Positions 1-9,107 of a stretch of 64,000 nt of DNA are shown piece by piece. Both the position numbers and the translations under genes were made by a program. The stretch is from assembly GCF_003391095.1 (NCBI RefSeq), contig NZ_CP031447.1, forward strand, positions 992,001-1,056,000, in the 5' to 3' direction. Origin of the DNA: Austwickia chelonae (GTDB taxonomy: Bacteria > Actinomycetota > Actinomycetes > Actinomycetales > Dermatophilaceae). A model generated the notes under the pieces. The model searched no databases. It was not told the DNA's origin and saw only the letters and a program-made list of their open reading frames with translations. Every line of letters starts with the position of its first letter. Within the stretch, counting starts at the first letter, position 1.

Positions 1-659
1 CCGATCAGCGTCTCCTGGACAGTAATGTCGAAGCAGTGGCAGTCTCACCGTTCACCCTGGTCTTCGAACGAGCTGGCATCGCGGGTGCCGCCGCACTGCT
101 GAATGCGGTGATCTTGACCTCGATCCTGTCCGCTGGTAACTCGGGGATGTTTGCCTCGACCCGCATGTTGTATTCGCTTGCTCTGGACGGCAAGGCTCCT
201 CGTTTCCTTGCGACCACCAATAAGCGAGGTGTGCCGATGGCTGCTCTGATCGTGACCACGGCGATCGGTGCGCTGTGCTTCCTCACCAGCCTCATCGGAG
301 ACGGGGGTGCTTATACCTGGCTGGTCAGCGCATCCGGTCTGGCTGGCTTCATCACCTGGATGGGGATCGCCTGGTGTCACTACCGCTTCCGTAAGGCTTT
401 CGTCGCGCAAGGGCACGATCCTTCGGAGTTGCCGTATCGGGCGCGATGGTTCCCCCTGGGGCCGATTCTTGCCCTGGTGATGTGCGCTGTGGTGATCCTG
501 GGGCAGAACTATCAGGCCGTGATCGGTGGGATCAAGCTGGAAGCTTTGCTCTCCTCGTACATCGGTCTTCCACTCTTCCTGGCGTTGTGGGGCGGGCATA
601 AGCTCGTCACTCGTGCGCCCGCCGTTGACGCCAAGACAGCGGACCTGAGCAGGAAATAG
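1..659 (+). CDS. lysP: Lysine-type amino acid permease, 3' part (5' end outside window)
   Basis: The reading frame is open from base 3 and codes for the last ~219 residues of an APC-superfamily amino acid permease, an integral membrane proton symporter. The segments VSPFTLVFERAG, LSAGNSGMFASTRMLY and LPYRARWFPLGP match the C-terminal half of LysP-type lysine permeases as I remember them, and at least five hydrophobic membrane segments can be seen. A full family member has about 490 residues, so roughly half the gene is missing to the left. The last codons are polar and cytoplasmic. The exact substrate (lysine or another cationic amino acid) is inferred from family resemblance. Confidence 0.87.
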   Translation, partial: DQRLLDSNVEAVAVSPFTLVFERAGIAGAAALLNAVILTSILSAGNSGMFASTRMLYSLALDGKAPRFLATTNKRGVPMAALIVTTAIGALCFLTSLIGDGGAYTWLVSASGLAGFITWMGIAWCHYRFRKAFVAQGHDPSELPYRARWFPLGPILALVMCAVVILGQNYQAVIGGIKLEALLSSYIGLPLFLALWGGHKLVTRAPAVDAKTADLSRK

Positions 660-804
660 CTTTGTTCTGAGTGATTTTCGCGATTTGCCCCACTCTGGGC
701 CGAAAATATGCTCCGTCTTTTCCGATCAGAGTGTGCAGATCGTTCTGAACTTGAGATTGAACACTCGCCCTGGTCGGTCCAAGGAGCGCGTAAAGTCATC
801 GTCG

Positions 805-1926
805 ATGAGCACGCAGCAATCTCGTAAGCCCCGTATAGCACTGGTCTTCGGAGGGAGGTCCTCCGAGCATTCGGTCTCCTGTGTCACCGCAGCCAGTGTC
901 CTCGCCGCGATTGACAAAGATCGGTATGAGGTGATCCCGATCGGGATCACCAAAGACGGGCGATGGGTGCTCCAGGAAGGTGACCTTCGCGAATTGACTT
1001 TCGCCGGTCAAGAGTTGCCGACCGTCCCCCAGCATGCGGCCGAGGTCGTGCTTCCCATGAGTAGTACCGAAGGGTCATGGACGGTGCTCGAGCCGAATCG
1101 TGCTCCTGCCGCGCTGGGCGAGGTCGATGTCGTCTTCCCGCTCCTGCACGGGCCGTTCGGGGAGGACGGAACGATTCAGGGCATGCTTGATCTTGCGGAC
1201 ATCCGGTATGTCGGCTCAGGCGTGCTCGCCTCCGCGCTCATGATGGACAAGCAGTTCATGAAACTGGTTTTCCTCGAGGCCGGGCTGGATGTGGGTCCTT
1301 ATGTCGTCATCACCGACAAGGACTGGGTCCAAGACGCTGAAGGTGCATTGGCGCGCTGTGAGAAGCTCACCTATCCCTTGTTCGTCAAGCCATGCCGGGC
1401 GGGGTCGAGCATGGGCGTGGTCCGCGTCGCTGGCCCGGAAGAGCTGCGTGCTGCGGTGAAGACGGCCCGGGAGCACGACCCCAAAGTCATGGTCGAAGAA
1501 GGAATCTTCGGCCGGGAGATCGAGTGCGGCGTTCTTGAAGGCCGTTCCGGGTGTCCTGATCGCGTGAGCGAACTCGGCGAGATTGCGGTGGAGCATGGGC
1601 ACGATTTCTATGATTTCGATGCGAAGTACCTCCACTCCGAAGATGTGAGGCTGTCCTGCCCGGCCGTCCTCCCCTCGGAGGACGCTGACAAGATGCGTGC
1701 ACAGGCTTTGACGGCTTTTGCTGCTGCAGGCTGTGAGGGCTTGGCGCGGGTCGACTTCTTCTACACACCAGACCGGCGCATCGTGATCAACGAGATCAAC
1801 ACGATGCCGGGGTTCACCCCCTCCTCCATGTATCCCCAGGTGTGGGCGGAGACCGGCATGAGTTATCCAGAGCTGATCAGTGAGCTGGTCGAGCTGGCTC
1901 TGGAGCGTCGACTCGGATTGCGTTGA
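805..1926 (+). CDS. ddl: D-alanine--D-alanine ligase
   Basis: ATP-grasp enzyme that joins two D-alanines for peptidoglycan precursor synthesis in the cytoplasm. The 373-residue protein has the N-terminal FGGRSSEHSVS loop (residues 15-25), the HGPFGEDGTIQG segment, KPCRAGSSMGV in the ATP-binding central domain and the C-terminal metal site EINTMPGFTPSSMYP. I chose the ATG at 805 because homology begins a few residues later (KPRIALVFGG). The frame stays open upstream to 685 but codes for nothing family-like. An AAGGAG at 781-786 lies rather far (18 bases) from this ATG. The stop codon lies inside a hairpin shared with the convergent gene. Confidence 0.95.
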   Translation: MSTQQSRKPRIALVFGGRSSEHSVSCVTAASVLAAIDKDRYEVIPIGITKDGRWVLQEGDLRELTFAGQELPTVPQHAAEVVLPMSSTEGSWTVLEPNRAPAALGEVDVVFPLLHGPFGEDGTIQGMLDLADIRYVGSGVLASALMMDKQFMKLVFLEAGLDVGPYVVITDKDWVQDAEGALARCEKLTYPLFVKPCRAGSSMGVVRVAGPEELRAAVKTAREHDPKVMVEEGIFGREIECGVLEGRSGCPDRVSELGEIAVEHGHDFYDFDAKYLHSEDVRLSCPAVLPSEDADKMRAQALTAFAAAGCEGLARVDFFYTPDRRIVINEINTMPGFTPSSMYPQVWAETGMSYPELISELVELALERRLGLR

Positions 1927-1945
1927 GTCGACGCTCGACTCAACG
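1921..1945. terminator. Bidirectional hairpin holding both stop codons
   Basis: An 11-bp perfect inverted repeat (1921-1931 and 1935-1945) with a 3-base loop lies between two convergent genes. The ddl stop (TGA, 1924-1926) is in the left arm and the stop of the opposing DUF3515 gene (complement of 1940-1942) is in the right arm. No clear T-tract follows on either side, so function as a terminator is inferred from position and stem strength. Confidence 0.6.
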
Positions 1946-2431
1946 GCAGGTGTGTCTTCCTTGAGGGATCTGTCCAGCCGCCTCCGCGAAAGCACCCAAC
2001 AAGAGGGGCTCTGGGGCGTACTCCCGTGGGACCAGGATCTCGACCGCAGGTGAACGCCCGTAGGTGACGAAGGCCATTCCGTCGTTGAGTCGACGACCGA
2101 CCCAGTCGATTCCGTTGACAGCAATGCATTCGTCAGTGGTCGGCCCCGGTGTGTCGACACCACAGCGGGCGATGATCGCGGGCTTTCCCCACGCAGCGAC
2201 AGCGGTCGGGTTCCCGCGGACAGCTCTTCGCTGCTGACCACCTACCTGGGAGGGCCATTGTTCGGTGACATGGGAGCATGCCTCGTCAGCCGCATGTCCT
2301 GCCGAGGCAGCGGATGGTTCACGTCCGGTGACGAACCAGTACCCTCCTCCGAGGAGGGTTGCGCAGATGACCAGTGAGGACAAAGCCCATCGGCCTCTCG
2401 TCGTGTGATGAAAGGTCAGGCGAGAGGTCAT
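1940..2431 (-). CDS. DUF3515 family membrane-anchored protein
   Basis: A 163-residue protein with an N-terminal transmembrane segment (about residues 16-34) and an extracytoplasmic domain containing cysteines 52, 90, 102 and 162, which could form two disulfides. The motif WGKPAIIARCGV (81-92) is the hallmark of the actinobacterial DUF3515 family, which commonly neighbours ddl and thiL. Its function is unknown. It lies 16 bases downstream of the Lrp-like gene on the same strand, so the two are probably co-transcribed, and it is convergent with ddl. Confidence 0.85.
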   Translation of the reverse strand: MTSRLTFHHTTRGRWALSSLVICATLLGGGYWFVTGREPSAASAGHAADEACSHVTEQWPSQVGGQQRRAVRGNPTAVAAWGKPAIIARCGVDTPGPTTDECIAVNGIDWVGRRLNDGMAFVTYGRSPAVEILVPREYAPEPLLLGAFAEAAGQIPQGRHTCR

Positions 2432-2447
2432 CTGCGACGACTGCTCC

Positions 2448-2681
2448 TCAGACGTGTACGACCGTGCAGGTCGTGGTCCGGGTGATGCTCGGCACTTCCT
2501 GGATGCGGGCGATGACCAGCTTGCCCAATGCTTCGATGGACTCGGCCTCGAGATGCGCGATCACATCGTACGGGCCAGTGACTTCTGCGGTCTCGACGAC
2601 GCCGTCCAGCTCACCGATGGTATTGGCAACGATCGAGGACTTCCCGACCTCGGTCTGAATGAGGATGTAAGCCTGGACCAT
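2448..2681 (-). CDS. Lrp/AsnC ligand-binding (RAM) domain protein without HTH
   Basis: A 77-residue stand-alone RAM domain, the effector-binding and oligomerisation half of Lrp/AsnC regulators. The beta-alpha-beta-beta-alpha-beta pattern can be read from VQAYILIQTEVG through GPYDVIAHLEA to the final TTTCTVVHV. There is no helix-turn-helix, so it cannot bind DNA alone. Such single-domain proteins are common beside thiL in Actinobacteria. They may sense amino acids or pair with full-length Lrp proteins, but this is family inference. It is divergent from thiL across 88 bases. Confidence 0.88.
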   Translation of the reverse strand: MVQAYILIQTEVGKSSIVANTIGELDGVVETAEVTGPYDVIAHLEAESIEALGKLVIARIQEVPSITRTTTCTVVHV

Positions 2682-2769
2682 GCGAACCTCCTACGTGTCT
2701 TCAGCGGGAACCTCCCACGCGGAGCACGCTACCCTGCCCTGACAACTTCGAGCGGAGGAACACTGCACA

Positions 2770-3768
2770 ATGTCCACTGTCCCGTCGAATCTGCAGGGGA
2801 GCCGGGCCCGACTCGGCGACCTGAGCGAAGAAGAAGTGCTTCGAGTCATTTTGCCGCTGATGACCTCCCCGGACAGCCGGGTGTTGGTCGGGCCAGGTGA
2901 CGACGCTGCTGTGATGTCGGCGAGAGACGGCCGCTTCGTCACCTCGACCGATGCCTCGATGAGGGATGTCGATTGGCGGGACGACTGGTCCTCAGGCGAG
3001 GATGTCGGCCGCAAGATCGTGGCCCAGAACCTCGCTGATGTGGCCGCGATGGGGGCGGCTCCTGCAGGCCTGCTGGTCACTTTGCTGGCTGGGGAAGATA
3101 CTGGGCTGGATTGGGTAAGGGAGCTGGCGCGGGGAATCGGCGAAGCCTCTCGGGAAGCTGATTGCCCTGTTCTTGGGGGGGACCTGGGCGCTGCCCCTAC
3201 TGCGGTGGTGGTCCTCTCGGTCACATCTTTCGGCGACCTCCAGGGGAGGGCTCCGGTGCTCCGCTCGGGGGCGCAGGTGGGGGACGTCGTGGCAGTAGCC
3301 GGAACGTTGGGTCGTTCAGGAGCTGGATTGGCTCTTCTTCAGTCGGGACGTACAGATATGTCTGAGGAGGCAGTGGCTCAGGAATTGGTGGCCGTGCATC
3401 GGGTCCCTCGTCCACCGTTGTCTGCTGGCCCGCGAGCTGCTGATGCCGGCGCTCACGCCTTGATCGATATCAGTGATGGACTGATCCGGGACACAGGGCG
3501 CATTGCATCGGCCAGCGGGGTAAGGATTGCGCTTTCCTCTGAGCAGCTGGCGATGGACATCGAGGTGATTTCTCCGGTGTGGGGCAGAGAAAAGGCCTTG
3601 GAGATGGTGCTCACCGGTGGCGAAGAGCACGCTCTACTCGGCGTCTTTCCCCCTGATGTGGCTCTCCCTAGTGGTTTTCGCAAGATTGGGGAGGTTCTGT
3701 CCGGGGAAGGGGTGACGGTGGACGGAGAACGTAGGCAAGGCGGCGGCTGGGATCATTTCGCCGGGTGA
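2770..3768 (+). CDS. thiL: Thiamine-monophosphate kinase
   Basis: PurM/ThiL-type kinase that phosphorylates thiamine monophosphate to thiamine diphosphate, the last step of cofactor synthesis. The 332-residue protein shows the metal and nucleotide loops GPGDDAAVM and STDASMRDVDWR, the NLADVAAMGAAP helix, GGDLGAAP and the late DISDGLIRDTGRIA motif, in the order expected for ThiL. Length is normal. A CGGAGGA ribosome-binding site lies about 10 bases before the ATG. It is convergent with rpmB across a shared hairpin. Confidence 0.95.
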   Translation: MSTVPSNLQGSRARLGDLSEEEVLRVILPLMTSPDSRVLVGPGDDAAVMSARDGRFVTSTDASMRDVDWRDDWSSGEDVGRKIVAQNLADVAAMGAAPAGLLVTLLAGEDTGLDWVRELARGIGEASREADCPVLGGDLGAAPTAVVVLSVTSFGDLQGRAPVLRSGAQVGDVVAVAGTLGRSGAGLALLQSGRTDMSEEAVAQELVAVHRVPRPPLSAGPRAADAGAHALIDISDGLIRDTGRIASASGVRIALSSEQLAMDIEVISPVWGREKALEMVLTGGEEHALLGVFPPDVALPSGFRKIGEVLSGEGVTVDGERRQGGGWDHFAG

Positions 3769-3789
3769 AGTCTATTACTGAGGGTACGA

Positions 3790-3818
3790 CAAAAACCGTT
3801 CCCGCTTAGGGGAACGGT
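3790..3818 (-). terminator. Rho-independent terminator of rpmB (also faces thiL)
   Basis: The arms ACCGTTCCC and GGGAACGGT flank a short loop within 3795-3818. On the minus strand the stem is followed directly by five T residues (AAAAA at 3791-3795 on the plus strand). It therefore terminates the minus-strand rpmB transcript and may also stop thiL reading the other way. Confidence 0.8.
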
Positions 3819-3841
3819 TATCGTCGACGAACGCTAAAGAA

Positions 3842-4036
3842 TTAGCGCTTGACCTTTCCTGCCTTCAGGCAGGAAGTGCAGACATTGAGCCGCTTCGGGG
3901 TGACACCTGCTTCGCCGACGAACGCCTTGACCCGCTGGATGTTCGGGGTCCAACGGCGGTTCGTGCGGCGGTGTGAGTGCGAGATGCTGTGACCGAAGGT
4001 CGGCCCCTTGCCGCAGACATCGCAGTTGGCAGCCAC
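3842..4036 (-). CDS. rpmB: 50S ribosomal protein L28 (zinc-ribbon form)
   Basis: A 64-residue large-subunit protein starting MAANCDVCGKGPTFG. It has the L28 signature HSHRRTNRRWTPNIQ and two CxxC pairs (CDVC near the start, CTSC near the end), so this is the zinc-binding paralogue type. Monocistronic by context: it is divergent from the FakA-like gene and ends at a good terminator. Actinobacteria often carry two L28 copies, but only one is in this window. Confidence 0.96.
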   Translation of the reverse strand: MAANCDVCGKGPTFGHSISHSHRRTNRRWTPNIQRVKAFVGEAGVTPKRLNVCTSCLKAGKVKR

Positions 4037-4281
4037 GGGAATCTCCTACGGGGACGTGATGATGATCGTGGGACTCCCCAGGTACGAAAAACTACCTCCG
4101 TACTAAGGGAACCGGTCAAGCGTAGCCGAGGGCAGGGCGCAAGCCCAAATGCAGTGGCGGATCAGGTGAGAGTTTCGAGTGAAGTCAGGGCATGATGTCC
4201 TCTCGGAGAGGACGGTTAGCCTTCTGCCCTGAAAGCCTGTGAATCTTCGCTAAGAGTGATCGCTTCATCGAAGGAGCATCT

Positions 4282-5910
4282 GTGGCAGAGGTGATCGAAC
4301 GGCTGGATTCGAAGAAAGCTTGGCGTTGGGCGGTAGCCACGCGAGCGGCCTTGAACTCCAGCGCAGACAGCCTCGACTCCCTCAACGTCTTCCCGATACC
4401 TGACCGCGACACCGGAAGTAATCTTCGCTTCACCTTCCACGCTGCACTCTGTTCCTTGGAACGCTCAGCTTCGATCAAGGAAGCTCCGCTTTCGATCGTG
4501 ACCGATGCACTTGCCAGCGCCTCGGCATTGAACGCACGTGGCAACTCCGGTGTGATTCTCAGCCAGATGTTGCGCGGGCTCGCGGAGGTGCTTGCAGAGA
4601 ACCCCCAGTACGACGAAGAGGACTTGGACGCGAAGGGGCTTGCTCTCGCGTTGGCGCGGATGGCTGAGCATGCACGGCAGGGCGTGGCAAGTCCCGTGGA
4701 AGGCACGGTCCTCACCGTGGCCGATGCTGCCGCAGAGGGGGCTCTGAGCTGCGCACGCATTGGCGGATCCTTCAACCAGGTAGTGGCTGCGGCTTTGACG
4801 GCAGCCGAATGCGCACTGCAAGAAACTCCTCGGACTTTGCCTGTTCTGGACCAGGCAGGTGTTGTCGACGCCGGGGGAGCAGGCTACGTGCTCATGTTGC
4901 GTGTCTTGGCCGAAACCGTGACCGGCGGTAAGGCCGGACAGAGGCGGAGTGACACCGAACAGAACTGGAAAGTGGCCTCGAGGACCATGACCCGCGACAC
5001 ACACCGCACAGAACGGCCACAGGGTGCTGGCGCGGCTACCGGTGCGTCTGGAAACAGTGCAGTTCACAGTCGTGAGGTCATGTTCACCCTTCCCCATATC
5101 GGCCTGGAACGACGGAACCTGCTGTGCAAGGAATTGGAGACTGTCGGCGATAGCGTGGCAGTCACCGGTGGCGCGAATTTCACGACTGTACACATCCATA
5201 CCTGCGAGCCAGGGGCAGCTCTGGAACTGGCTCGCAGACACGGTACGCCCCAACAGGTACGGGTCACCGACCTGCATACAGGGAGCAAATTGCTCGTGGT
5301 CGCCTCCGAACACACGTCCAGGGCGGTGCTCACCGGAAGCGGACTCGAAGTTGCCGATCCTGCGGTGATGAAGCGTTCTGTCGTCGAGGAAGGTCTCCCG
5401 GCTGATCCGGAGGACACCGTCGTACTGATCGTGGACACAACCGCTCAGAAGGTGGACAGCTCGCCCCCTGACGACGATCCGAGACGCTTCATCCTGACCA
5501 CGGGTTGCGTGATCTCGACGTTGGCTGCGGCCTCCGTGTACGACTCCGGTAGGCCAGGCGCCGAGAACATTCGGACGATGTCTCTCGCAGCGAGAGGATG
5601 TCGGACAGGGCTGATCCAACCGTCGGTGAACAGTGAAACTGGCGGGCCGGCTACATGGGTCGCCGTCGTCGAGGACGAAGTGGTGCTCGGCACCCACGGG
5701 GAAACCGATGCAGTGCTCGCTCTGACCCGATTTCTACTGTCACCGGACAGCGAAATCCTCACCCTCGTCATCGGCGCCGCCGCCGACCTCGGTCGATGTA
5801 ACTCTCGGGCTGGATTGGTTGCTTTGCTGAAAGAGCAATATCCCGGTGTCGAGCTGCGTTGTCTGTCCAGCGAAGCGGAAGAATATGCCTTCCTGATCGG
5901 GGTGGAGTGA
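4282..5910 (+). CDS. DAK2/DegV-type (FakA-like) kinase family protein
   Basis: A 542-residue protein with an N-terminal DhaL/DAK2 nucleotide-binding domain (residues 1-200) and a C-terminal FakA-like part. Visible motifs are NVFPIPDRDTGSN (35-47), ARGNSGVILSQMLRG, PVEGTVLTV and VVDAGGAGYV. FakA phosphorylates fatty acids bound to FakB (DegV) proteins. Whether this actinobacterial homologue does the same is not known. Both metal-binding aspartates of PDxDTG are kept but the usual glycine between them is Arg42. A GTG start is supported by AAGGAG at 4271-4276. It sits directly before recG, the usual place for this family. Confidence 0.85.
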   Translation: MAEVIERLDSKKAWRWAVATRAALNSSADSLDSLNVFPIPDRDTGSNLRFTFHAALCSLERSASIKEAPLSIVTDALASASALNARGNSGVILSQMLRGLAEVLAENPQYDEEDLDAKGLALALARMAEHARQGVASPVEGTVLTVADAAAEGALSCARIGGSFNQVVAAALTAAECALQETPRTLPVLDQAGVVDAGGAGYVLMLRVLAETVTGGKAGQRRSDTEQNWKVASRTMTRDTHRTERPQGAGAATGASGNSAVHSREVMFTLPHIGLERRNLLCKELETVGDSVAVTGGANFTTVHIHTCEPGAALELARRHGTPQQVRVTDLHTGSKLLVVASEHTSRAVLTGSGLEVADPAVMKRSVVEEGLPADPEDTVVLIVDTTAQKVDSSPPDDDPRRFILTTGCVISTLAAASVYDSGRPGAENIRTMSLAARGCRTGLIQPSVNSETGGPATWVAVVEDEVVLGTHGETDAVLALTRFLLSPDSEILTLVIGAAADLGRCNSRAGLVALLKEQYPGVELRCLSSEAEEYAFLIGVE

Positions 5911-5959
5911 GAGCGCTGTACTCCGATGGACGCGGAATGCTGCTGGGAAAGGACGAACA

Positions 5960-8203
5960 TTGGTCACTCTTCGTACACCGCTGAAGAACGCCCTTCCTGC
6001 CCACGCAGCGAAACAACTGAGCTCTCAGCGCAGCCTGGCTACTGTGGAAGACCTTCTGTGGTTCCTGCCGCGGCGTTATCTGGACCGACAGACCGATCTA
6101 GGCTCCCTTCACGAAGGAGATCCGATTGCTTTCGTCGGAGAGGTCGTGACAGCAGCCACTCGGACCATGCGGCAACGCAGAGGACGGATGTTGAACGCCA
6201 CTGTTCGCACGAGCGGTGGGCAGGAGATCGATCTGACCTTCTTCTCCGCCTATGGTCACGAACATGCGTTGAAGCCGGGAGTCCGTGGGATCTTCGCCGG
6301 TCAGGTCGGTCGATACGGTGCTCGATGGCAGCTGGCCCACCCTGCTTATGAGGTGTTCGACGAAGAGAGCCGCATCGATTCGGCTCCCCTGGACGGCGTC
6401 GAACTCTTCCCCATCTACCTCGATGTGCCCAAACTGCCCTCCTTCACGATCAGTCGTCTGGTCGTGCAGACGCTTCTGATGATGGAGGAGCCCCCCGCAC
6501 TGGTGCCGGAGCAGATCAGGCGAGCGCGGAATCTGCCCAGCTTCGTGCAAGCCATGGAGCTGGTCCATCGGCCCAAAGGACATGCGGACCACCATCGTGG
6601 AATGCGGGCGCTGAAGTATGAAGAGGCGCTTGTCCTGCAGACCGTACTGGCCAAACGTCGGAACGAGCAGGCTTGTGCGATGGCAGTTCCCCGAAATACA
6701 CAGGACTCAGTGCTGTTGGCCGAGTTCGACCGAAGGCTGCCTTTTACCCTGACACAGGGGCAGCAACAGGTGTGTGAAGAGATCTTCGCCGATCTGGCTC
6801 AGGGACGCCCGATGAATCGGCTTCTCCAAGGAGAGGTGGGCTCGGGGAAGACCGTTGTCGCGCTGCGTGCGATGCTTGCCGTGGTCGACGCAGGCGGGCA
6901 GGCCGCGCTCCTGGCACCGACGGAGGTCCTGGCCGCGCAACACCTCCGCTCCATCCGAGGAATGCTCGGCGATCTGGCTCAGAGCGGACTACTCGGCGGA
7001 GCTGCACAGGGAACAACGATCACCCTGCTCACCGGGCATCAGAGCAGCGCCGAACGCCGTAGGTCCTTACTCGAAGTGGCATCAGGTCAGGCGGGGATCG
7101 TCGTAGGCACCCACGCGCTCCTGCAGGACAAAGTCGACTTCGCGGACCTGGGGCTGGTGGTGGTCGACGAACAGCATCGATTCGGCGTGGAACAGCGTGA
7201 CGCCCTGCGGAAGAAAGCGAAGGAAGGCAGTCCGCACGTTCTGGTCATGACAGCGACGCCGATCCCTCGCACCGTCGCGATGACGGTCTTCGGAGATATG
7301 GACACGTCCGTCTTGGACCAGGTTCCCACCGGGCGCTCGCCGATCGTCTCCCACGTGGTGGACAACGCCCGCTGGTACGACAGGGTATGGGAGCGACTTG
7401 GTGAGGAGGTCCGCGCCGGGCATCAGGCCTATGTGGTCTGTCCTCGGATCGGCGATCCGGACGACGACACCGACGTCTTCGCCTTCTCGGAGGAGAACAA
7501 CTTCTACGAGGAGAGGGAGTACGACGACTGGGGAGATCCACTTCCGCGGTTCGATTCCCCTGGTGGAGAGACCAATGGTGCGCCCCCCCGCCCGGCCAGA
7601 GGCGTACTGGCCACTCTGACTGAGTTGCAGATGCATCCAGCACTGCAAGGGCTACGGATCGGGCTCCTGCATGGCCGGCTTCCGTCCGAGGAGAAGGAAT
7701 CCGTGATGAACGCCTTCTCCGCAGGGGAGATCGATGTTCTCGTGGCGACCACCATCGTCGAGGTCGGTGTCGATGTTCCCAACGCGACGCTCATGGTCAT
7801 ACTGGACGCCGACCGTTTCGGGATCAGCCAATTGCATCAGCTACGCGGAAGAGTCGGCCGAGGCACTGCCGCTGGTCTGTGCCTGCTAGTGACCGGTTCG
7901 CAGGCTTCGACCGCTCGGGATCGACTCGGGGCGGTGGCAGCCACGGTGGATGGCTTCGAGCTGTCCCGTCTGGACCTCCAGCAGCGCAGGGAGGGAGACG
8001 TTCTGGGCGCCAGGCAAGCTGGTGGATCTTCCTCGTTGAAAGTGCTGAGGGTTCGGACCGATGAGCAGATCATCGTTCAGGCCAGGGAGGACGCGCTCGC
8101 CATTGTCGAGGAGGACGCGTCATTGAGCCGGTACCCGGCTCTGGCGGCAGCGGTCAACCAGATGATGGATGCAGAACGGGCAGCTTTCCTGGAACGAGGA
8201 TGA
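5960..8203 (+). CDS. recG: ATP-dependent DNA helicase RecG
   Basis: Superfamily 2 helicase that remodels stalled replication forks and branched DNA. The 747-residue protein has an N-terminal OB-fold wedge domain, Walker A GEVGSGKT near residue 291, a Walker B/DEAH-type box VVVDEQHRFG near 400, VEVGVDVPNA near 600 and motif VI QLRGRVGRG near 626. Start is TTG at 5960, with GGAAAGGA a few bases upstream. An acidic insertion (residues about 495-535, rich in D/E) lies between the two helicase lobes. The stop is 4 bases before the rsmD start, so translation is probably coupled. Confidence 0.96.
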   Translation: MVTLRTPLKNALPAHAAKQLSSQRSLATVEDLLWFLPRRYLDRQTDLGSLHEGDPIAFVGEVVTAATRTMRQRRGRMLNATVRTSGGQEIDLTFFSAYGHEHALKPGVRGIFAGQVGRYGARWQLAHPAYEVFDEESRIDSAPLDGVELFPIYLDVPKLPSFTISRLVVQTLLMMEEPPALVPEQIRRARNLPSFVQAMELVHRPKGHADHHRGMRALKYEEALVLQTVLAKRRNEQACAMAVPRNTQDSVLLAEFDRRLPFTLTQGQQQVCEEIFADLAQGRPMNRLLQGEVGSGKTVVALRAMLAVVDAGGQAALLAPTEVLAAQHLRSIRGMLGDLAQSGLLGGAAQGTTITLLTGHQSSAERRRSLLEVASGQAGIVVGTHALLQDKVDFADLGLVVVDEQHRFGVEQRDALRKKAKEGSPHVLVMTATPIPRTVAMTVFGDMDTSVLDQVPTGRSPIVSHVVDNARWYDRVWERLGEEVRAGHQAYVVCPRIGDPDDDTDVFAFSEENNFYEEREYDDWGDPLPRFDSPGGETNGAPPRPARGVLATLTELQMHPALQGLRIGLLHGRLPSEEKESVMNAFSAGEIDVLVATTIVEVGVDVPNATLMVILDADRFGISQLHQLRGRVGRGTAAGLCLLVTGSQASTARDRLGAVAATVDGFELSRLDLQQRREGDVLGARQAGGSSSLKVLRVRTDEQIIVQAREDALAIVEEDASLSRYPALAAAVNQMMDAERAAFLERG

Positions 8204-8207
8204 AGAG

Positions 8208-8828
8208 ATGACACGTATCGTGGCGGGCGTGGCCGGTGGTTTGAGGTTGGCCACTCCCTCGGGAGCGGGCACCAGGCCGACCAGCGATCGGGTCCGGGAA
8301 GCGCTCTTCTCTCGTCTGGATCATCTCGGGGTCCTGGAAGGCGCTCGTGTGCTGGATCTCTACGCAGGCTCAGGGGCTTTGGGCTTGGAAGCGATGAGCC
8401 GTGGTGCGCAACACGTCGTTCTGGTGGAGCAGGCGCGTGCCGCTGCAGGCGTGGCGCGGCGGAATCTCGCTCAGGTGGCTGAGGCCTGCCGTGGGGCCGC
8501 TGATCGGTGCTCCGGAACGGTCCGGGGCGAATCCGTACAACGTGTGCTCGACAGCGGGCCGACGGGTGAGGCTTACGATCTCGTCTTTTCTGATCCACCT
8601 TATGAATTGGCTGAAGAACGTCTCTGTGAAGACCTGGAACTGCTCATGCGCCGTCACTGGTTGACTGAAACAGCCATGGTTGTGGTGGAGCGGTCCGCCC
8701 GCTCACCGGAACCTGAGTGGCCTCGAGGGCTTCGGCGCTTTTCGGAGAAGCGATACGGCGAAACGCAATTGTGGTTCGCGGAACTGGATTTGACCACCGC
8801 GCTATTCGATGAGTCGGAAAGTTCGTAG
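8208..8828 (+). CDS. rsmD: 16S rRNA (guanine-966-N2) methyltransferase
   Basis: Class I SAM-dependent methyltransferase of 206 residues that modifies G966 (E. coli numbering) of 16S rRNA. The SAM motif I LDLYAGSGALGLEA and the catalytic SDPPYEL motif are both present. I took the ATG at 8208 because homology begins at MTRIVAGVAGG. The same frame runs upstream into recG. It follows recG by 4 bases, and coaD lies downstream as in most Actinobacteria, although here a small membrane protein gene is inserted between them. Confidence 0.94.
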   Translation: MTRIVAGVAGGLRLATPSGAGTRPTSDRVREALFSRLDHLGVLEGARVLDLYAGSGALGLEAMSRGAQHVVLVEQARAAAGVARRNLAQVAEACRGAADRCSGTVRGESVQRVLDSGPTGEAYDLVFSDPPYELAEERLCEDLELLMRRHWLTETAMVVVERSARSPEPEWPRGLRRFSEKRYGETQLWFAELDLTTALFDESESS

Positions 8829-9107
8829 GTGAGCGCTGTGGAAGGTTCGCAGGCCGGACCGTACTGTTCTCTGCGGCGGTCTTTGGCTTTTCTTCTTTCA
8901 CCGAAGCAGCTGGATAGTGGTGAATCTGAGGATCCTGCTGGGGGTCTTGTGGTCCTGCCCTTCTTGAGATGTTCCTGGTGCTTCTTTTCGTCATCCGGTT
9001 GCGAGGGTGACAGCTGGGTCTCTGCTTGGTTGCGTCTCGATTACGAACAGGCCACCTATGCCGTGAGTGGTCATGTGCACACATGAGCCGCGGATAGAGT
9101 CCAGCGA

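Noticed and set aside
4465-5697. Minus-strand 410-codon frame inside the FakA-like gene
   Set aside because: Antisense shadow with erratic composition (many Cys, His and Arg) and no recognisable domain.
8829-9086. 85-codon frame starting directly after the rsmD stop
   Set aside because: No family resemblance, Ser/Cys-rich composition and an equally open antisense frame; the 279-base stretch looks non-coding.
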